Source: Lentibacillus salicampi (GTDB taxonomy: Bacteria; Bacillota; Bacilli; Bacillales; Amphibacillaceae). Taken from it: a DNA stretch of 55,707 bases. The translations under genes and the position numbers were made by a program. Below the pieces are notes generated by a model. It was not told where the DNA came from. It ran no database searches and saw nothing but the letters and a program-made list of their open reading frames with translations. Below, piece by piece: positions 1-7,687 of this stretch. The DNA is taken from assembly GCF_004565465.1 (NCBI RefSeq), contig NZ_SRHY01000019.1:1-55707 (forward strand). Direction: 5' to 3'. Position 1 is the stretch's first letter; every line of letters begins with the position of its first letter.

Positions 1-58
1 AATGATAGAAAAGTGGGTTTGCGACTATTGTTCAATAGGAAAAATTGCAATTGAACCT

Positions 59-94
59 AAAAAACAGAACTGAAAAGATGTTCTGTTTTTTTCT
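59..94. terminator. Bidirectional intrinsic terminator
   Basis: Perfect 10-bp inverted repeat (AAAACAGAAC at 61-70, GTTCTGTTTT at 80-89) with a 9-nt loop. It is flanked by T-runs on both strands, so it could end the leftward small gene at 189-341 and any rightward gene lying before the window. Confidence 0.7.
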
Positions 95-188
95 GGCTCA
101 ACTGCAATTCTTTCCTTAATTATTATAACATAATATAATCGTATGAGGCAGAAAATCAATCCACCCTATTCGGATGGATTGATTCGCA

Positions 189-341
189 TTATTTTTTTTG
201 GTTGTTATACGTGTGAATGCTCCTGTTATTGGAAAGGTTTTCTTTATCTTCAATGACACCGCTCTGATAGCTTTCGAACAATTGATTTCGTACTGTTGAA
301 ATGCCTTTTTTGTCTTCAAATAATTTATTTTGTTTAGCCAA
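189..341 (-). CDS. Small hypothetical protein, about 50 aa
   Basis: I do not recognise this family. The frame is open further upstream, but a strong Shine-Dalgarno (GGAGGTGATGATA) sits 7 nt before a TTG codon at 341. This makes TTG more likely than the ATG at 347, which is almost fused to the ribosome site. The product starts MAKQNKLFEDKKG and is hydrophilic and Lys/Asn/Gln-rich, without membrane segments or cysteines. It resembles the many tiny soluble proteins of Bacillaceae. The gene runs away from the universal stress protein gene and ends about 95 bp before the hairpin at 59-94. The good ribosome site and the coding-like composition are the only support. Confidence 0.5.
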   Translation of the reverse strand: MAKQNKLFEDKKGISTVRNQLFESYQSGVIEDKENLSNNRSIHTYNNQKK

Positions 342-556
342 TATCATCACCTCCAGTCTTAGTATGTTCACAATCAGTACACAAAAAAAGCAATTTATAT
401 TTCCAGTTTTGGTAAATGCGGTTGTCATAAAGCTAAAACGGGTATTAAACTAATAGTACGAGCTCAAAAAGGAAGATGAAAGGACCAAGAAATTTGATGC
501 GTCATGTTTACCGGACTTTTTGAACAACATCTCATTAGAAAAGGTGGGGCTGAAAC

Positions 557-991
557 GTGGATTCTGAATACAAACATATTGTCGTTGCAGTTGACGGTTC
601 TGAAGCTTCTGAAAAGGCATTCCGTAAAGCGCTGGATATTGTCACACGGAATAATGCCCGTATGATATTAGCGCATGTCGTTGATTCACGGACATTTGCA
701 ACAGCGGAAGCATACGACCGAACGCTCGCTGAACGCTCCGAAGAATATGCGAAAGATCTCGTAGACGGTTACGTGGAAAATGCGAAAGCAGCCGGGATCA
801 CCAATTTAGTCAGGTGTGTGGAGTACGGTTCACCTAAAGTAAAGATCGCCAAGGACATCGCAGGAAACTTCGGAGCCGATTTGATTATTTGTGGCGCAAC
901 AGGTATGGGAGCCGTCGAACGCTTCCTGATAGGCAGTGTTTCCGAAAGCATTACACGCTATGCCAGCTGTGATGTACTGGTTGTCCGCTGA
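557..991 (+). CDS. Universal stress protein, UspA family
   Basis: 144-aa single-domain Usp protein, the normal size of the family. It starts with GTG, preceded by a GGTGGGG ribosome site. The N-terminal strand carries the conserved Asp of AVDGS (residue 13). The C-terminal half has the ATP-binding signature G-x2-G-x9-G-S (G113, G116, G126-S127), so this is expected to be an ATP-binding, dimeric Usp. Members act in the cytoplasm in stress and energy-limitation responses, and the exact role here is not visible. Neighbouring acetate-kinase genes run in the opposite direction. A hairpin (AGAGCGCA...TGCGCTCT) follows the stop around 999-1031 but has no T-run. Confidence 0.92.
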   Translation: MDSEYKHIVVAVDGSEASEKAFRKALDIVTRNNARMILAHVVDSRTFATAEAYDRTLAERSEEYAKDLVDGYVENAKAAGITNLVRCVEYGSPKVKIAKDIAGNFGADLIICGATGMGAVERFLIGSVSESITRYASCDVLVVR

Positions 992-1104
992 TACATTAGA
1001 GCGCATTGTTACAGCTCCATGTGCGCTCTGCTGGCGCGGTGTGATGCCGCTGCCTGCCATACTCAAGTTAGCTGTCATTGGGTAATGTTTTATTACCAAT
1101 GAAA

Positions 1105-1150
1105 AATAAAACGTCCGGCTTGCGATCGTGGCAGCATTACCGGACGTCTT
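1105..1150 (-). terminator. Intrinsic terminator of the ytxK-ackA-moaB unit
   Basis: ACGTCCGG (1111-1118) pairs with CCGGACGT (1140-1147). On the minus strand the stem is followed by TTTTATTTTTC. The stem starts immediately after, or just overlaps, the moaB stop codon. Confidence 0.75.
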
Positions 1151-1649
1151 TTTTCAATTCATGTGCGACATGCGCTATTTCCGGAACAATCAGCTTGTTC
1201 ATGGCTAATTTCACAGCACCTGATGAGCCAGGCGTTGCAAATATGGCAGTACTGCCAATCACACCGGCAATCGCTCTTGATAACAACGCAGCGGAACCAA
1301 TATCTTCCTGGTAGCTTAGCATACGGAAAAGCTCACCAAAACCGGTCATTTCCTTATCGAGCATCGGCTGTACCGTCTCAATCGTTACATCACGATGGGC
1401 AATACCTGTGCCGCCATTCGTTAAGACGATATCCACATTTTTCTTGTTACAGCCATCTAATATTTTTGACCGGATGACACTGTTTTCATCAGGAACAATC
1501 GCCCATTCACTGACAACATGACCCGCTTCGGCCAATAAATCGGCCATCACATTGCCGCTTTTATCTGTTTCCAGCGTTCTTGTATCACTTACCGTTAAGA
1601 TCATACAATTGACCGGTTCTGCCCCTCGCTTATGCTGCTGAACTGACAA
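1137..1649 (-). CDS. moaB: Molybdenum cofactor biosynthesis protein MoaB
   Basis: 170-aa MoaB/MogA-fold protein acting in molybdopterin (Moco) maturation, where the family adenylylates molybdopterin or substitutes for MogA. Visible motifs are the ligand-binding loop TNGGTG (77-82), the following Asp87 in HRDVT, and PGSSGAV (140-146). Start is TTG, chosen because GGGGGAGG lies about 5 nt upstream and no in-frame ATG fits. It is the last gene of a leftward unit ytxK-ackA-moaB, 14 bp after ackA, and is followed by a terminator. Other Moco genes are not in the window. B. subtilis also has moaB next to ackA. Confidence 0.93.
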   Translation of the reverse strand: MSVQQHKRGAEPVNCMILTVSDTRTLETDKSGNVMADLLAEAGHVVSEWAIVPDENSVIRSKILDGCNKKNVDIVLTNGGTGIAHRDVTIETVQPMLDKEMTGFGELFRMLSYQEDIGSAALLSRAIAGVIGSTAIFATPGSSGAVKLAMNKLIVPEIAHVAHELKKDVR

Positions 1650-1663
1650 AACATCCTCCCCCT

Positions 1664-2854
1664 TTAAGATAACGCCGTCAGCCGTACCGTGTCCTGCACA
1701 ATCATAACTTCTTCATTCGTCGGAATAACCATGACTTTGACCGGTGAGTGCGGATAATTAATGAATGCCTCTTTTCCGCGGAATTTATTGCGGGAAGGAT
1801 CCCAATAGACTCCCATAAATTCAAGGCCGTTCAATACCTTTTCCCGGATCACATCACTATTCTCACCAACACCTGCTGTAAAAATGATCGCATCGACACC
1901 AGACATTCTGGCAGCATACGACCCGAGATATTTGTGAATACGTTCCGCAAAAACGTCCAATGCCAATTCAGCACGGTCATTTTCACCTGCCTGCTGCTCA
2001 ATATCACGTAAGTCACTTGAAAATCCGGACAATGCAAGCATGCCACTTTTTTTGTTTAGAACCGTGACGACTTCCTCAGCACTTTTTCCCGTTTTATCCA
2101 TAATATATGGAATCAAAGCGGGATCAATATTTCCTGACCGCGTCCCCATAGTAACACCCGCCAATGGTGTGAATCCCATCGATGTATCAATTGATATACC
2201 TTTATCGATGGCAGCAATGCTTGCCCCGTTTCCTAAATGACAGGAAATTAAACGTAACTGGTTCACAGGCAAGCCCAACATTTCAGATGCACGCTGCGAG
2301 ACATATTTATGAGATGTGCCATGAAAACCATATTTACGGATACCATATTCCTGATAATACTCATATGGCAGACTGTACAAATATGACTTCTCCGGCATCG
2401 ATTGATGAAATGCCGTATCAAACACAGCAACCATTGTCACATCCGGTAAAATTTCCTGAAACGCACGTATACCAGTTAAATTTGCCGGGTTATGCAGCGG
2501 TGCCAGCTCGGAGACCTCTTCAATCGTTTGAATGACGTTCTCCGTTATAACAACCGAATCACTGAACTTTTCACCACCGTGGACAACACGATGGCCAACC
2601 GCATTGATTTCATCCAAGGATTCAATGACCCTGGACGATTTAAGTTTCTCAAGTAACTGCTTGACTGCTGTTTCATGGTCCGGTATATCGATTGTTGATC
2701 GGTCTTTCTCACCACCCACTTCAATTGTAAAAATCGAATCGGAAAGCCCGATTCGCTCAATGAGCCCTTTTGCCAAAACGGTTTCCTCAGGCATGCGAAT
2801 TAACTGGAATTTCAGCGAGGAACTACCCGCATTGATGGCCAGTACATTAGACAT
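1664..2854 (-). CDS. ackA: Acetate kinase
   Basis: Converts acetyl phosphate and ADP to acetate and ATP in overflow metabolism; cytoplasmic homodimer of the ASKHA fold. The 396-aa length is typical. Expected active-site residues line up with the Methanosarcina enzyme: N8 in [11 protein letters not shown]89 in HRVVHGG, D146 in FDTAFHQ, H178 in FHGTSH, and a C-terminal ENSD/NEE region. Start ATG follows a strong AAGGAGG. It lies 23 bp after ytxK and 14 bp before moaB. CcpA, which activates ackA in B. subtilis, is encoded at 32.9-33.9 kb, but I found no convincing cre site near this gene. Confidence 0.97.
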   Translation of the reverse strand: MSNVLAINAGSSSLKFQLIRMPEETVLAKGLIERIGLSDSIFTIEVGGEKDRSTIDIPDHETAVKQLLEKLKSSRVIESLDEINAVGHRVVHGGEKFSDSVVITENVIQTIEEVSELAPLHNPANLTGIRAFQEILPDVTMVAVFDTAFHQSMPEKSYLYSLPYEYYQEYGIRKYGFHGTSHKYVSQRASEMLGLPVNQLRLISCHLGNGASIAAIDKGISIDTSMGFTPLAGVTMGTRSGNIDPALIPYIMDKTGKSAEEVVTVLNKKSGMLALSGFSSDLRDIEQQAGENDRAELALDVFAERIHKYLGSYAARMSGVDAIIFTAGVGENSDVIREKVLNGLEFMGVYWDPSRNKFRGKEAFINYPHSPVKVMVIPTNEEVMIVQDTVRLTALS

Positions 2855-2877
2855 CCTTATGAACCTCCTTCATGCTG

Positions 2878-3855
2878 TTACATATTCAGATTTTCAGAAA
2901 ACCAATGATTCATCTGTGCTAAGATATCGTTCATGGCTTTCGTATTTTTAAACGACGGAACTTGAACTAACAATGGTTGTTTGAGGGCAGTAGTGTCCGG
3001 TCCTTTCTTTTGCAGCATCAAGATACTTTTCCGGTTCTTATCTGATTTGAATGCTGATTCCGGCAACTGCAAAACGCCGATCATATGGGCATTCTCCTGA
3101 AGATAGGCATGCAGTTTATCAGACCCGTCACTGTCGAAAAGAAACTCCGGAATAACAAAAATTAAATAGCCGCCCGCTTTCGTATAATTCATGCTTTGTT
3201 CGATAAATAAATGATGGGCATACGAATGGCCCTCGTCTGCCTTCAATTGATAATCGCCCGCCCGGATATCATCAGGATAATAGCCAACCGGCAAATCACT
3301 GACAACTAAATCAACCGGGTCCATCAAAAATGGCCGCAAACTGTCCTGATGGAAAAACTCGATTTCTTTCCGCTGGAGGTTGGCATTCAATACGGCAAGC
3401 TTTATCAGGGTCTGATCGACTTCCCCCGCCGCCACATGTTGCAGATTGGCCAGCTGCTCAACGACGGTCATTAAGAGATTCCCCGTTCCGCCAGCAGGGT
3501 CAAACACTCGAACATTCTCTTCTCCTTTTGTAACCTTTTCAGCCAAATAACCGGCAAACATGGCGACCGTTTCCGGCGTCATTAAATGTTGCTGCTGGGT
3601 AGCACCTTTCATCCCTTTTAAGATGGCCAGTTGAACAGCTTTTCGAATTTCCACAACATCGTAGCCCGTTATGTCTGGTATCAGCTGCAATTTCTCTGTT
3701 AAACTATGGTCCATATTCTCGGGAGGTTCCTGGTAAAACAAACTATCAAGTGTTATGGTCAGACTGTCCAAATACGTTTCATTCATTGAGTCCTGGACAG
3801 TATTTGTTAAATGATCAATCGCTTCAAATAATTGCTCCACGTTCGACTTTTCCAT
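2878..3855 (-). CDS. ytxK: YtxK-like class I SAM-dependent methyltransferase
   Basis: 325-aa N6-adenine-methyltransferase-like protein of the YtxK family. The SAM-binding motif I is DPAGGTGNL (119-127). The catalytic motif IV (normally N/D-P-P-Y/F) appears as SDLPVGYYP near residue 186, where the usual P-P is L-P, so base-methylating activity is uncertain. The N-terminal 90 residues are helical, and the arrangement resembles type I restriction HsdM cores, but no specificity or restriction subunit is nearby. It heads the leftward ytxK-ackA-moaB cluster, a linkage conserved across Bacillus. The biological substrate of this family is not established. Confidence 0.85.
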   Translation of the reverse strand: MEKSNVEQLFEAIDHLTNTVQDSMNETYLDSLTITLDSLFYQEPPENMDHSLTEKLQLIPDITGYDVVEIRKAVQLAILKGMKGATQQQHLMTPETVAMFAGYLAEKVTKGEENVRVFDPAGGTGNLLMTVVEQLANLQHVAAGEVDQTLIKLAVLNANLQRKEIEFFHQDSLRPFLMDPVDLVVSDLPVGYYPDDIRAGDYQLKADEGHSYAHHLFIEQSMNYTKAGGYLIFVIPEFLFDSDGSDKLHAYLQENAHMIGVLQLPESAFKSDKNRKSILMLQKKGPDTTALKQPLLVQVPSFKNTKAMNDILAQMNHWFSENLNM

Positions 3856-3920
3856 GTCACAAATCCTCCGATCCGTTGTCTCACAAAGCGTTTCTATTGT
3901 ATCAAATGATTAACGGATCC

Positions 3921-3962
3921 AAAAATAAAAAGCTCCCCTGCCAGGTTCAGCAACAGGAGAGA
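3921..3962 (-). terminator. Terminator after tpx
   Basis: On the minus strand CTCTCCTG pairs with CAGGGGAG (one wobble) and is followed by CTTTTTATTTTT. It lies between tpx and ytxK. Confidence 0.7.
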
Positions 3963-3972
3963 CACAGGTAAC

Positions 3973-4473
3973 TTATTCTGCTTTTTGTGCTGCTTGCAAA
4001 GCACTGTCATAGTCAGGAAAGTTCGTGGCCTCACTGACATATTCCACATACGTGATCTGATCATTCGAATCAACCACAAACACTGCCCGCGCCAGAAGAC
4101 GGAGTTCTTTAATCAGCACACCGTATTTTTCACCGAAATCGGCATCCCGGTGATCGGATAATGTGTCCAGATTCTTGACCCCATTGGCTGCACACCAGCG
4201 TGTCTGGGCAAATGGCAAATCCATACTGACGGTTAATACATGGACATTATCCAGCTTGTCTGCTTCTTCATTAAAGCGTTTCGTCTCTTCAGAGCAAACG
4301 CCTGTATCGAGAGACGGTACAGCAGCGATTAATTTTACTTTTCCTTGATAATCACTGAGCGAGACTTCCTGAAGATCATTGGACAAAACGGTAAAGTCCG
4401 GTGCCTTATCACCAACTGCTATTTCGTTTCCCAACAGTGTGACCGGATCCTGGTTGAATGTAACATTTGCCAT
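3973..4473 (-). CDS. tpx: Thiol peroxidase Tpx
   Basis: Atypical 2-Cys peroxiredoxin that reduces hydrogen and alkyl peroxides using thioredoxin. The peroxidatic cysteine is C60 in DTGVC and the resolving cysteine is C94 in RWCAANG, spaced as in E. coli Tpx (61/95). T57 of the Thr-x-x-Cys site is present. I chose the ATG at 4473 (MANVTF), giving 166 aa, because GGGAGGA lies 9 nt upstream and the family starts here; the frame extends 20 codons further without a ribosome site. Monocistronic between two terminators or gaps, next to gerW as in B. subtilis. Confidence 0.96.
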   Translation of the reverse strand: MANVTFNQDPVTLLGNEIAVGDKAPDFTVLSNDLQEVSLSDYQGKVKLIAAVPSLDTGVCSEETKRFNEEADKLDNVHVLTVSMDLPFAQTRWCAANGVKNLDTLSDHRDADFGEKYGVLIKELRLLARAVFVVDSNDQITYVEYVSEATNFPDYDSALQAAQKAE

Positions 4474-4579
4474 CCAAATCATTCCTCCCTCACTAATATT
4501 AAGATATACTCTTATTATGAATGGAATGGTCATGGATGTCCACTGTTAGAGATGCTTAAGTCTGTGAAAAAATTGTGAC

Positions 4580-5134
4580 TTAAATATCGTAATCCTGGTC
4601 GAAATCATCATCAAACTGTTGCGAATCTCGTTTACGTTTTTGCTCCTGCTGATGTTGCTGATCCTGTTGCTGTTTGTCCTGCTGTTGGTTACCCTGACTT
4701 TCGTTTTTCCCTTGCTGAGAGGATTGCTGTTTCATCTTTTCCGGCAGCCCCGATTCTTTTAGTAACTGCTGGATCTTTTCTACTGCTTTAGGCGCAAAAT
4801 CCATCATTTTTTCATATATGTGTGTATTCTCGTCAAGATGAATCATTTTAATGCCTTTTGGATTCACAATCAAAAAGGCAACAGGTGTTACCGATACACC
4901 ACCACCGCTGCCACCCCCAAAAGGCATGGAATCTGTTCCGCCTGATTCACCGGAGGAGTTCCCATTAAATTCACTTCCACCCGCTGCAAACCCGAATCCC
5001 AGTTTTGACACTGGAATGATCATGCTGCCATCAGGAGATTCCACCGGGTCCCCGATGATGGTATTAACCTCAATCATGTCCTTCAAATTTTCCATTGCAG
5101 TTGTCATTAAGCCTTGTATTGGATGTTCATCCAT
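4580..5134 (-). CDS. gerW: Spore germination/sporulation protein GerW (YtfJ)
   Basis: 184 aa. The first 125 residues match the GerW/YtfJ family, which in B. subtilis is made in the forespore and needed for normal germination. The domain includes the IIGDPVESPDGSMIIPVSK strand and a Gly/Ser-rich loop (about residues 50-82). The C-terminal 45 residues are a low-complexity Gln/Lys/Asp-rich tail that looks disordered. Start ATG follows AAGGAGG. It is 17 bp after ytfI and forms a two-gene leftward operon with it. The family function is known genetically; its biochemical activity is not. Confidence 0.92.
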   Translation of the reverse strand: MDEHPIQGLMTTAMENLKDMIEVNTIIGDPVESPDGSMIIPVSKLGFGFAAGGSEFNGNSSGESGGTDSMPFGGGSGGGVSVTPVAFLIVNPKGIKMIHLDENTHIYEKMMDFAPKAVEKIQQLLKESGLPEKMKQQSSQQGKNESQGNQQQDKQQQDQQHQQEQKRKRDSQQFDDDFDQDYDI

Positions 5135-5151
5135 GATTATCCTCCTTCTTC

Positions 5152-5727
5152 TTAGATGATCGCTTCCCGTTTCACAGAGAATATCCGAATTATTTTCAGC
5201 AATGCATAGATAGCTTGCCCCGCTCTTATCGATATCATGCAGTCAAAAGTCGATCCGATCCATTTTTGGTTATAAAGAGGTGTTACCACAATCGACGGTT
5301 TGCAATGTAAATGGCTTTTAGCAGACAATACGCCTAGCACGGCTCCTTTTGTGCTCCATATCCCGCCGGCAGCCATCCCTGTTGTATGTGCTTGACCGGT
5401 ACCGACGTCCGTTTTCCAGGCAATCTCATGAACCTGCAGCCGCTCTAAAATAAGGGTTGCAGCCTGATGAAAATCCTTTATTTTTTGCACAAAATCCCGA
5501 CTGGCCTTATGTAATAGTGATGATGTCTCCTGAAATGACAGTGTCTGATCAGTTTCTTCGGTTAAATCAATGGACCTTTCCAAAAGCCGAATCCGGTAAA
5601 AATAGCAGGTTATCCGAATGGTTTGCTTTTCCTGATTTAACGTAATGGAGCTGACCACTTTAATTCTTGAATATAATATGATACCACACAAAACAAAAAG
5701 AAATCCCACAATCCCAATAACCAACAT
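5152..5727 (-). CDS. ytfI: DUF2953 protein YtfI
   Basis: 191-aa protein with one N-terminal membrane segment (about residues 2-20, LVIGIVGFLFVLCGIILY) and then a mostly polar domain typical of DUF2953. The family is co-transcribed with gerW in Bacillus and presumed sporulation-associated, but its function is unknown. The internal Gly-rich stretch GMAAGGIWSTKGAVLGVL is typical. Start ATG is supported by GAGGTGA 4 nt upstream. About 760 bp of repeat-bearing non-coding DNA lies before it. Confidence 0.88.
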   Translation of the reverse strand: MLVIGIVGFLFVLCGIILYSRIKVVSSITLNQEKQTIRITCYFYRIRLLERSIDLTEETDQTLSFQETSSLLHKASRDFVQKIKDFHQAATLILERLQVHEIAWKTDVGTGQAHTTGMAAGGIWSTKGAVLGVLSAKSHLHCKPSIVVTPLYNQKWIGSTFDCMISIRAGQAIYALLKIIRIFSVKREAII

Positions 5728-5825
5728 TCACTCACCTCTTTCAAGCTTGGCTCCCTTTGTAAATTTTGTTGCTTTTTACGTAGTTGAGATAAAATGCGAC
5801 GTAACGTTGCATGAGTGTTAAACTG

Positions 5826-6082
5826 CCGCTGCGGAAATACACTTGGTGCTCGTCGTGTTGCAAGTGATTGCGGGAAGCAGCACTCCTCGCAACTCGTAGC
5901 GTATTCGGCGGAAGCTTTGGCTCGTCGCTTTACATGGGCACGGCCTCGGGCCAACAGGACGTTGGTCACAAAGGCGTTGCCACAGGACGTGGCGTTCTTA
6001 GCCTTTGAACCATGCTTTCCTGCGGGGTCTTCGGATGCGTGCTGTTCCCATAGGAGTCTACGTATATTGCCTCCGCTGGCAG
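5826..6082 (-). repeat. Bacillaceae-type palindromic repeat element A (long form)
   Basis: Non-coding block in the 766-bp gap between ytfI and nadK. Read leftward it carries the modules GACTCCTATGGGA and GAAGACCCCGCAGGA and ends in TATTTCCGCAGCGGC, the same modules as element B but with about 130 extra bases. The extra part includes two short hairpins with identical loops (5951-5965 and 5979-5993). Frames across it are open only by composition and lack ribosome sites. Elements with these modules are, as far as I recall, dispersed in many Bacillaceae genomes. Confidence 0.6.
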
Positions 6083-6165
6083 TCACGTTCTGCATATTAA
6101 AGGCTAAAACACCTGAAATCAGCATTTAACGGGGTTTTCCTCACCAGGACAGAACACAACACTAA

Positions 6166-6290
6166 GCTGCGGGAAAATGCGAGACTCCTGCGGGAAAGGA
6201 ACAGTCTGAAGACCCCGCAGTGAGCGGTCTTTGCGAGCGAGGAGGCTGAAGCGTTCCCCTAAGGTGCGCGAGTATTTTTCCGCAGCGGCG
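6166..6290 (+). repeat. Bacillaceae-type palindromic repeat element B (short form)
   Basis: 125-bp element bounded by imperfect inverted ends GCTGCGGGAAAAT (from 6166) and ATTTTTCCGCAGC (to about 6287). Internal modules GACTCCTGCGGGA, GAAGACCCCGCAG and GAGGAGGCTGAAGCG can pair with each other. It faces element A head to head. No coding potential; it resembles a MITE-like or structured-RNA repeat. Confidence 0.6.
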
Positions 6291-6493
6291 ATTCAGCACA
6301 TAGCTCCGATAGAAATGAGGAAGATACTCACAAAGTTATGTCGCAGTTTATGGATTTTACGTCAAAAACAAGCATTACTTTAGAAAACATCCTAAATCTT
6401 AGAATGCCGCAAATTTCCTTTTTTACACATAGTTGGGTTAATATATGAACGCGTGATAGAATAAAGGTAATTGATAAATGGAGGGATGATTGT

Positions 6494-7294
6494 ATGCCGA
6501 TCCGGAATAATCTGTATTTTTACTACCCCGCCGATCATGACCTTGAGCATAAATTAGAACCGTTATTTAAACTGGCAAAAGATAACAACTTCCAAATCGT
6601 AGACAATCCCAATGATGCGAACGTTATTGTGAGTGTTGGAGGTGATGGCGCGTTCCTGCAGGCTGTGCGTAAAACCGGATTTCGCCAGGATTGCTTATAT
6701 ACCGGCATTACCCGTTCAAATGAGTCAGGGTTATACTGCGATTTTAACATGGACAACTTTGACGGGATGTTACACACAATGCAACATGAAGAGATGGAGG
6801 TGCGCCGTTTTCCGGTTATCGATGTGCAAGTAAACGGCGAATCCACTTTCCAATGCCTGAATGAAGCCAGTATCCGTTCGACGATCATCAAATCAATCGT
6901 GATTGATGTACACATTGATGATAAGCATTTTGAAACATTCCGCGGTGACGGGCTAATTGTGGCCACACCAACAGGCAGTACCGGGTATAATAAATCGACA
7001 CAGGGGGCTGTCATCGATCCTAAAATACCATGTTTTCAGGTGTCTGAAATTGCATCACTTAATAATAACCGTTATCGTACGCTAGGCTCATCGTTTGTCT
7101 TGAATAAAGATCGTACGTTAACAATGGAAATTGTGCAGGATGGGAATGATTATCCAGTTGTCGGGCTGGACAATGAAGCTTATTCAATCCGAAATATTCA
7201 AAACCTGACCGTCAACTTGAGTGATAAAGTCATTAAAACTGTCAAGCTAAAAAATAACTCGTATTGGGATAGGGTGAAGCGGACGTTTCTATAG
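6494..7294 (+). CDS. nadK: NAD kinase (NadK2/YtdI type)
   Basis: Phosphorylates NAD to NADP using ATP or polyphosphate; cytoplasmic. 266 aa, the usual length. The catalytic GGDG motif is at residues 49-52 in SVGGDGAFLQ, and the second conserved block is ATPTGSTGYNKS near residue 156. Start ATG follows TGGAGGGATG. Its position, with spore protein and thiI genes downstream, matches ytdI (the second NAD kinase) of B. subtilis rather than the ppnKA/nadF locus. It stands alone as a rightward unit converging on the ssp gene, with a shared terminator. Confidence 0.93.
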   Translation: MPIRNNLYFYYPADHDLEHKLEPLFKLAKDNNFQIVDNPNDANVIVSVGGDGAFLQAVRKTGFRQDCLYTGITRSNESGLYCDFNMDNFDGMLHTMQHEEMEVRRFPVIDVQVNGESTFQCLNEASIRSTIIKSIVIDVHIDDKHFETFRGDGLIVATPTGSTGYNKSTQGAVIDPKIPCFQVSEIASLNNNRYRTLGSSFVLNKDRTLTMEIVQDGNDYPVVGLDNEAYSIRNIQNLTVNLSDKVIKTVKLKNNSYWDRVKRTFL

Positions 7295-7349
7295 GATAAC
7301 CGTATTAAAGGTCCGAGGTCAGACGACTCTTCCCTTTTCTGACACCAAA

Positions 7350-7382
7350 ATAAGGGCTATCCCCGCAAGGATAGCCCTTTAG
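7350..7382. terminator. Bidirectional terminator between nadK and ssp
   Basis: AAGGGCTATCC (7352-7362) pairs perfectly with GGATAGCCCTT (7369-7379). A T-tract follows on + and an A/T stretch on the other side. Confidence 0.85.
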
Positions 7383-7401
7383 CCATTATTATCCGTTGTT
7401 G

Positions 7402-7608
7402 TTACTGTGGCATGTTACCGCCAAATTGTTGTTCAGCAGTGTTTACAAGGCGTTTTGTAATTTCCCCGCCTACAGAACCGTTAGCACGGGAAGTAGTATC
7501 TGCACCAAGTTGTACACCAAACTCCTGTGCAATTTCAGTCTTCATCTGGTTTAAAGCTTGCTCTGCACCAGGTACTACCAGTTGATTTGAACTGTTGTTG
7601 CTTGGCAT
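7402..7608 (-). CDS. sspA: Alpha/beta-type small acid-soluble spore protein
   Basis: 68-aa SASP that coats spore DNA, giving UV and heat resistance, and is degraded at germination by the GPR protease. The GPR recognition segment is TEIAQEFGV, cut after the first Glu, and the second conserved block is [16 protein letters not shown]. Gln/Asn-rich ends are normal. I prefer the ATG at 7608 because AAGGAGG lies 9 nt upstream; the TTG two codons earlier is too close. It sits between nadK and thiI, the position of sspA in B. subtilis. Expression by SigG is expected from the family, but I did not find a clean SigG promoter. Confidence 0.95.
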   Translation of the reverse strand: MPSNNSSNQLVVPGAEQALNQMKTEIAQEFGVQLGADTTSRANGSVGGEITKRLVNTAEQQFGGNMPQ

Positions 7609-7687
7609 ATTCAATCACCTCCTTGGTACACTTATGGTGTGTACTATCGGGTGATTTTAAAACTGGTAGTTGTTGTCAGCAAATCAA

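Noticed and set aside
999..1031. Terminator after the universal stress protein gene
   Set aside because: The 8-bp stem is good but there is no T-run after it; kept only as a remark in the gene entry.
2878..3855. HsdM subunit of a restriction-modification system
   Set aside because: No HsdS/HsdR neighbours, and the motif IV is altered; the locus is the conserved ytxK-ackA pair.
5637..6129. 162-aa (-) and 104-aa (+) frames in the ytfI-nadK gap
   Set aside because: They lie over repeat elements A and B, have no start signals, and owe their openness to local GC-rich palindromes.
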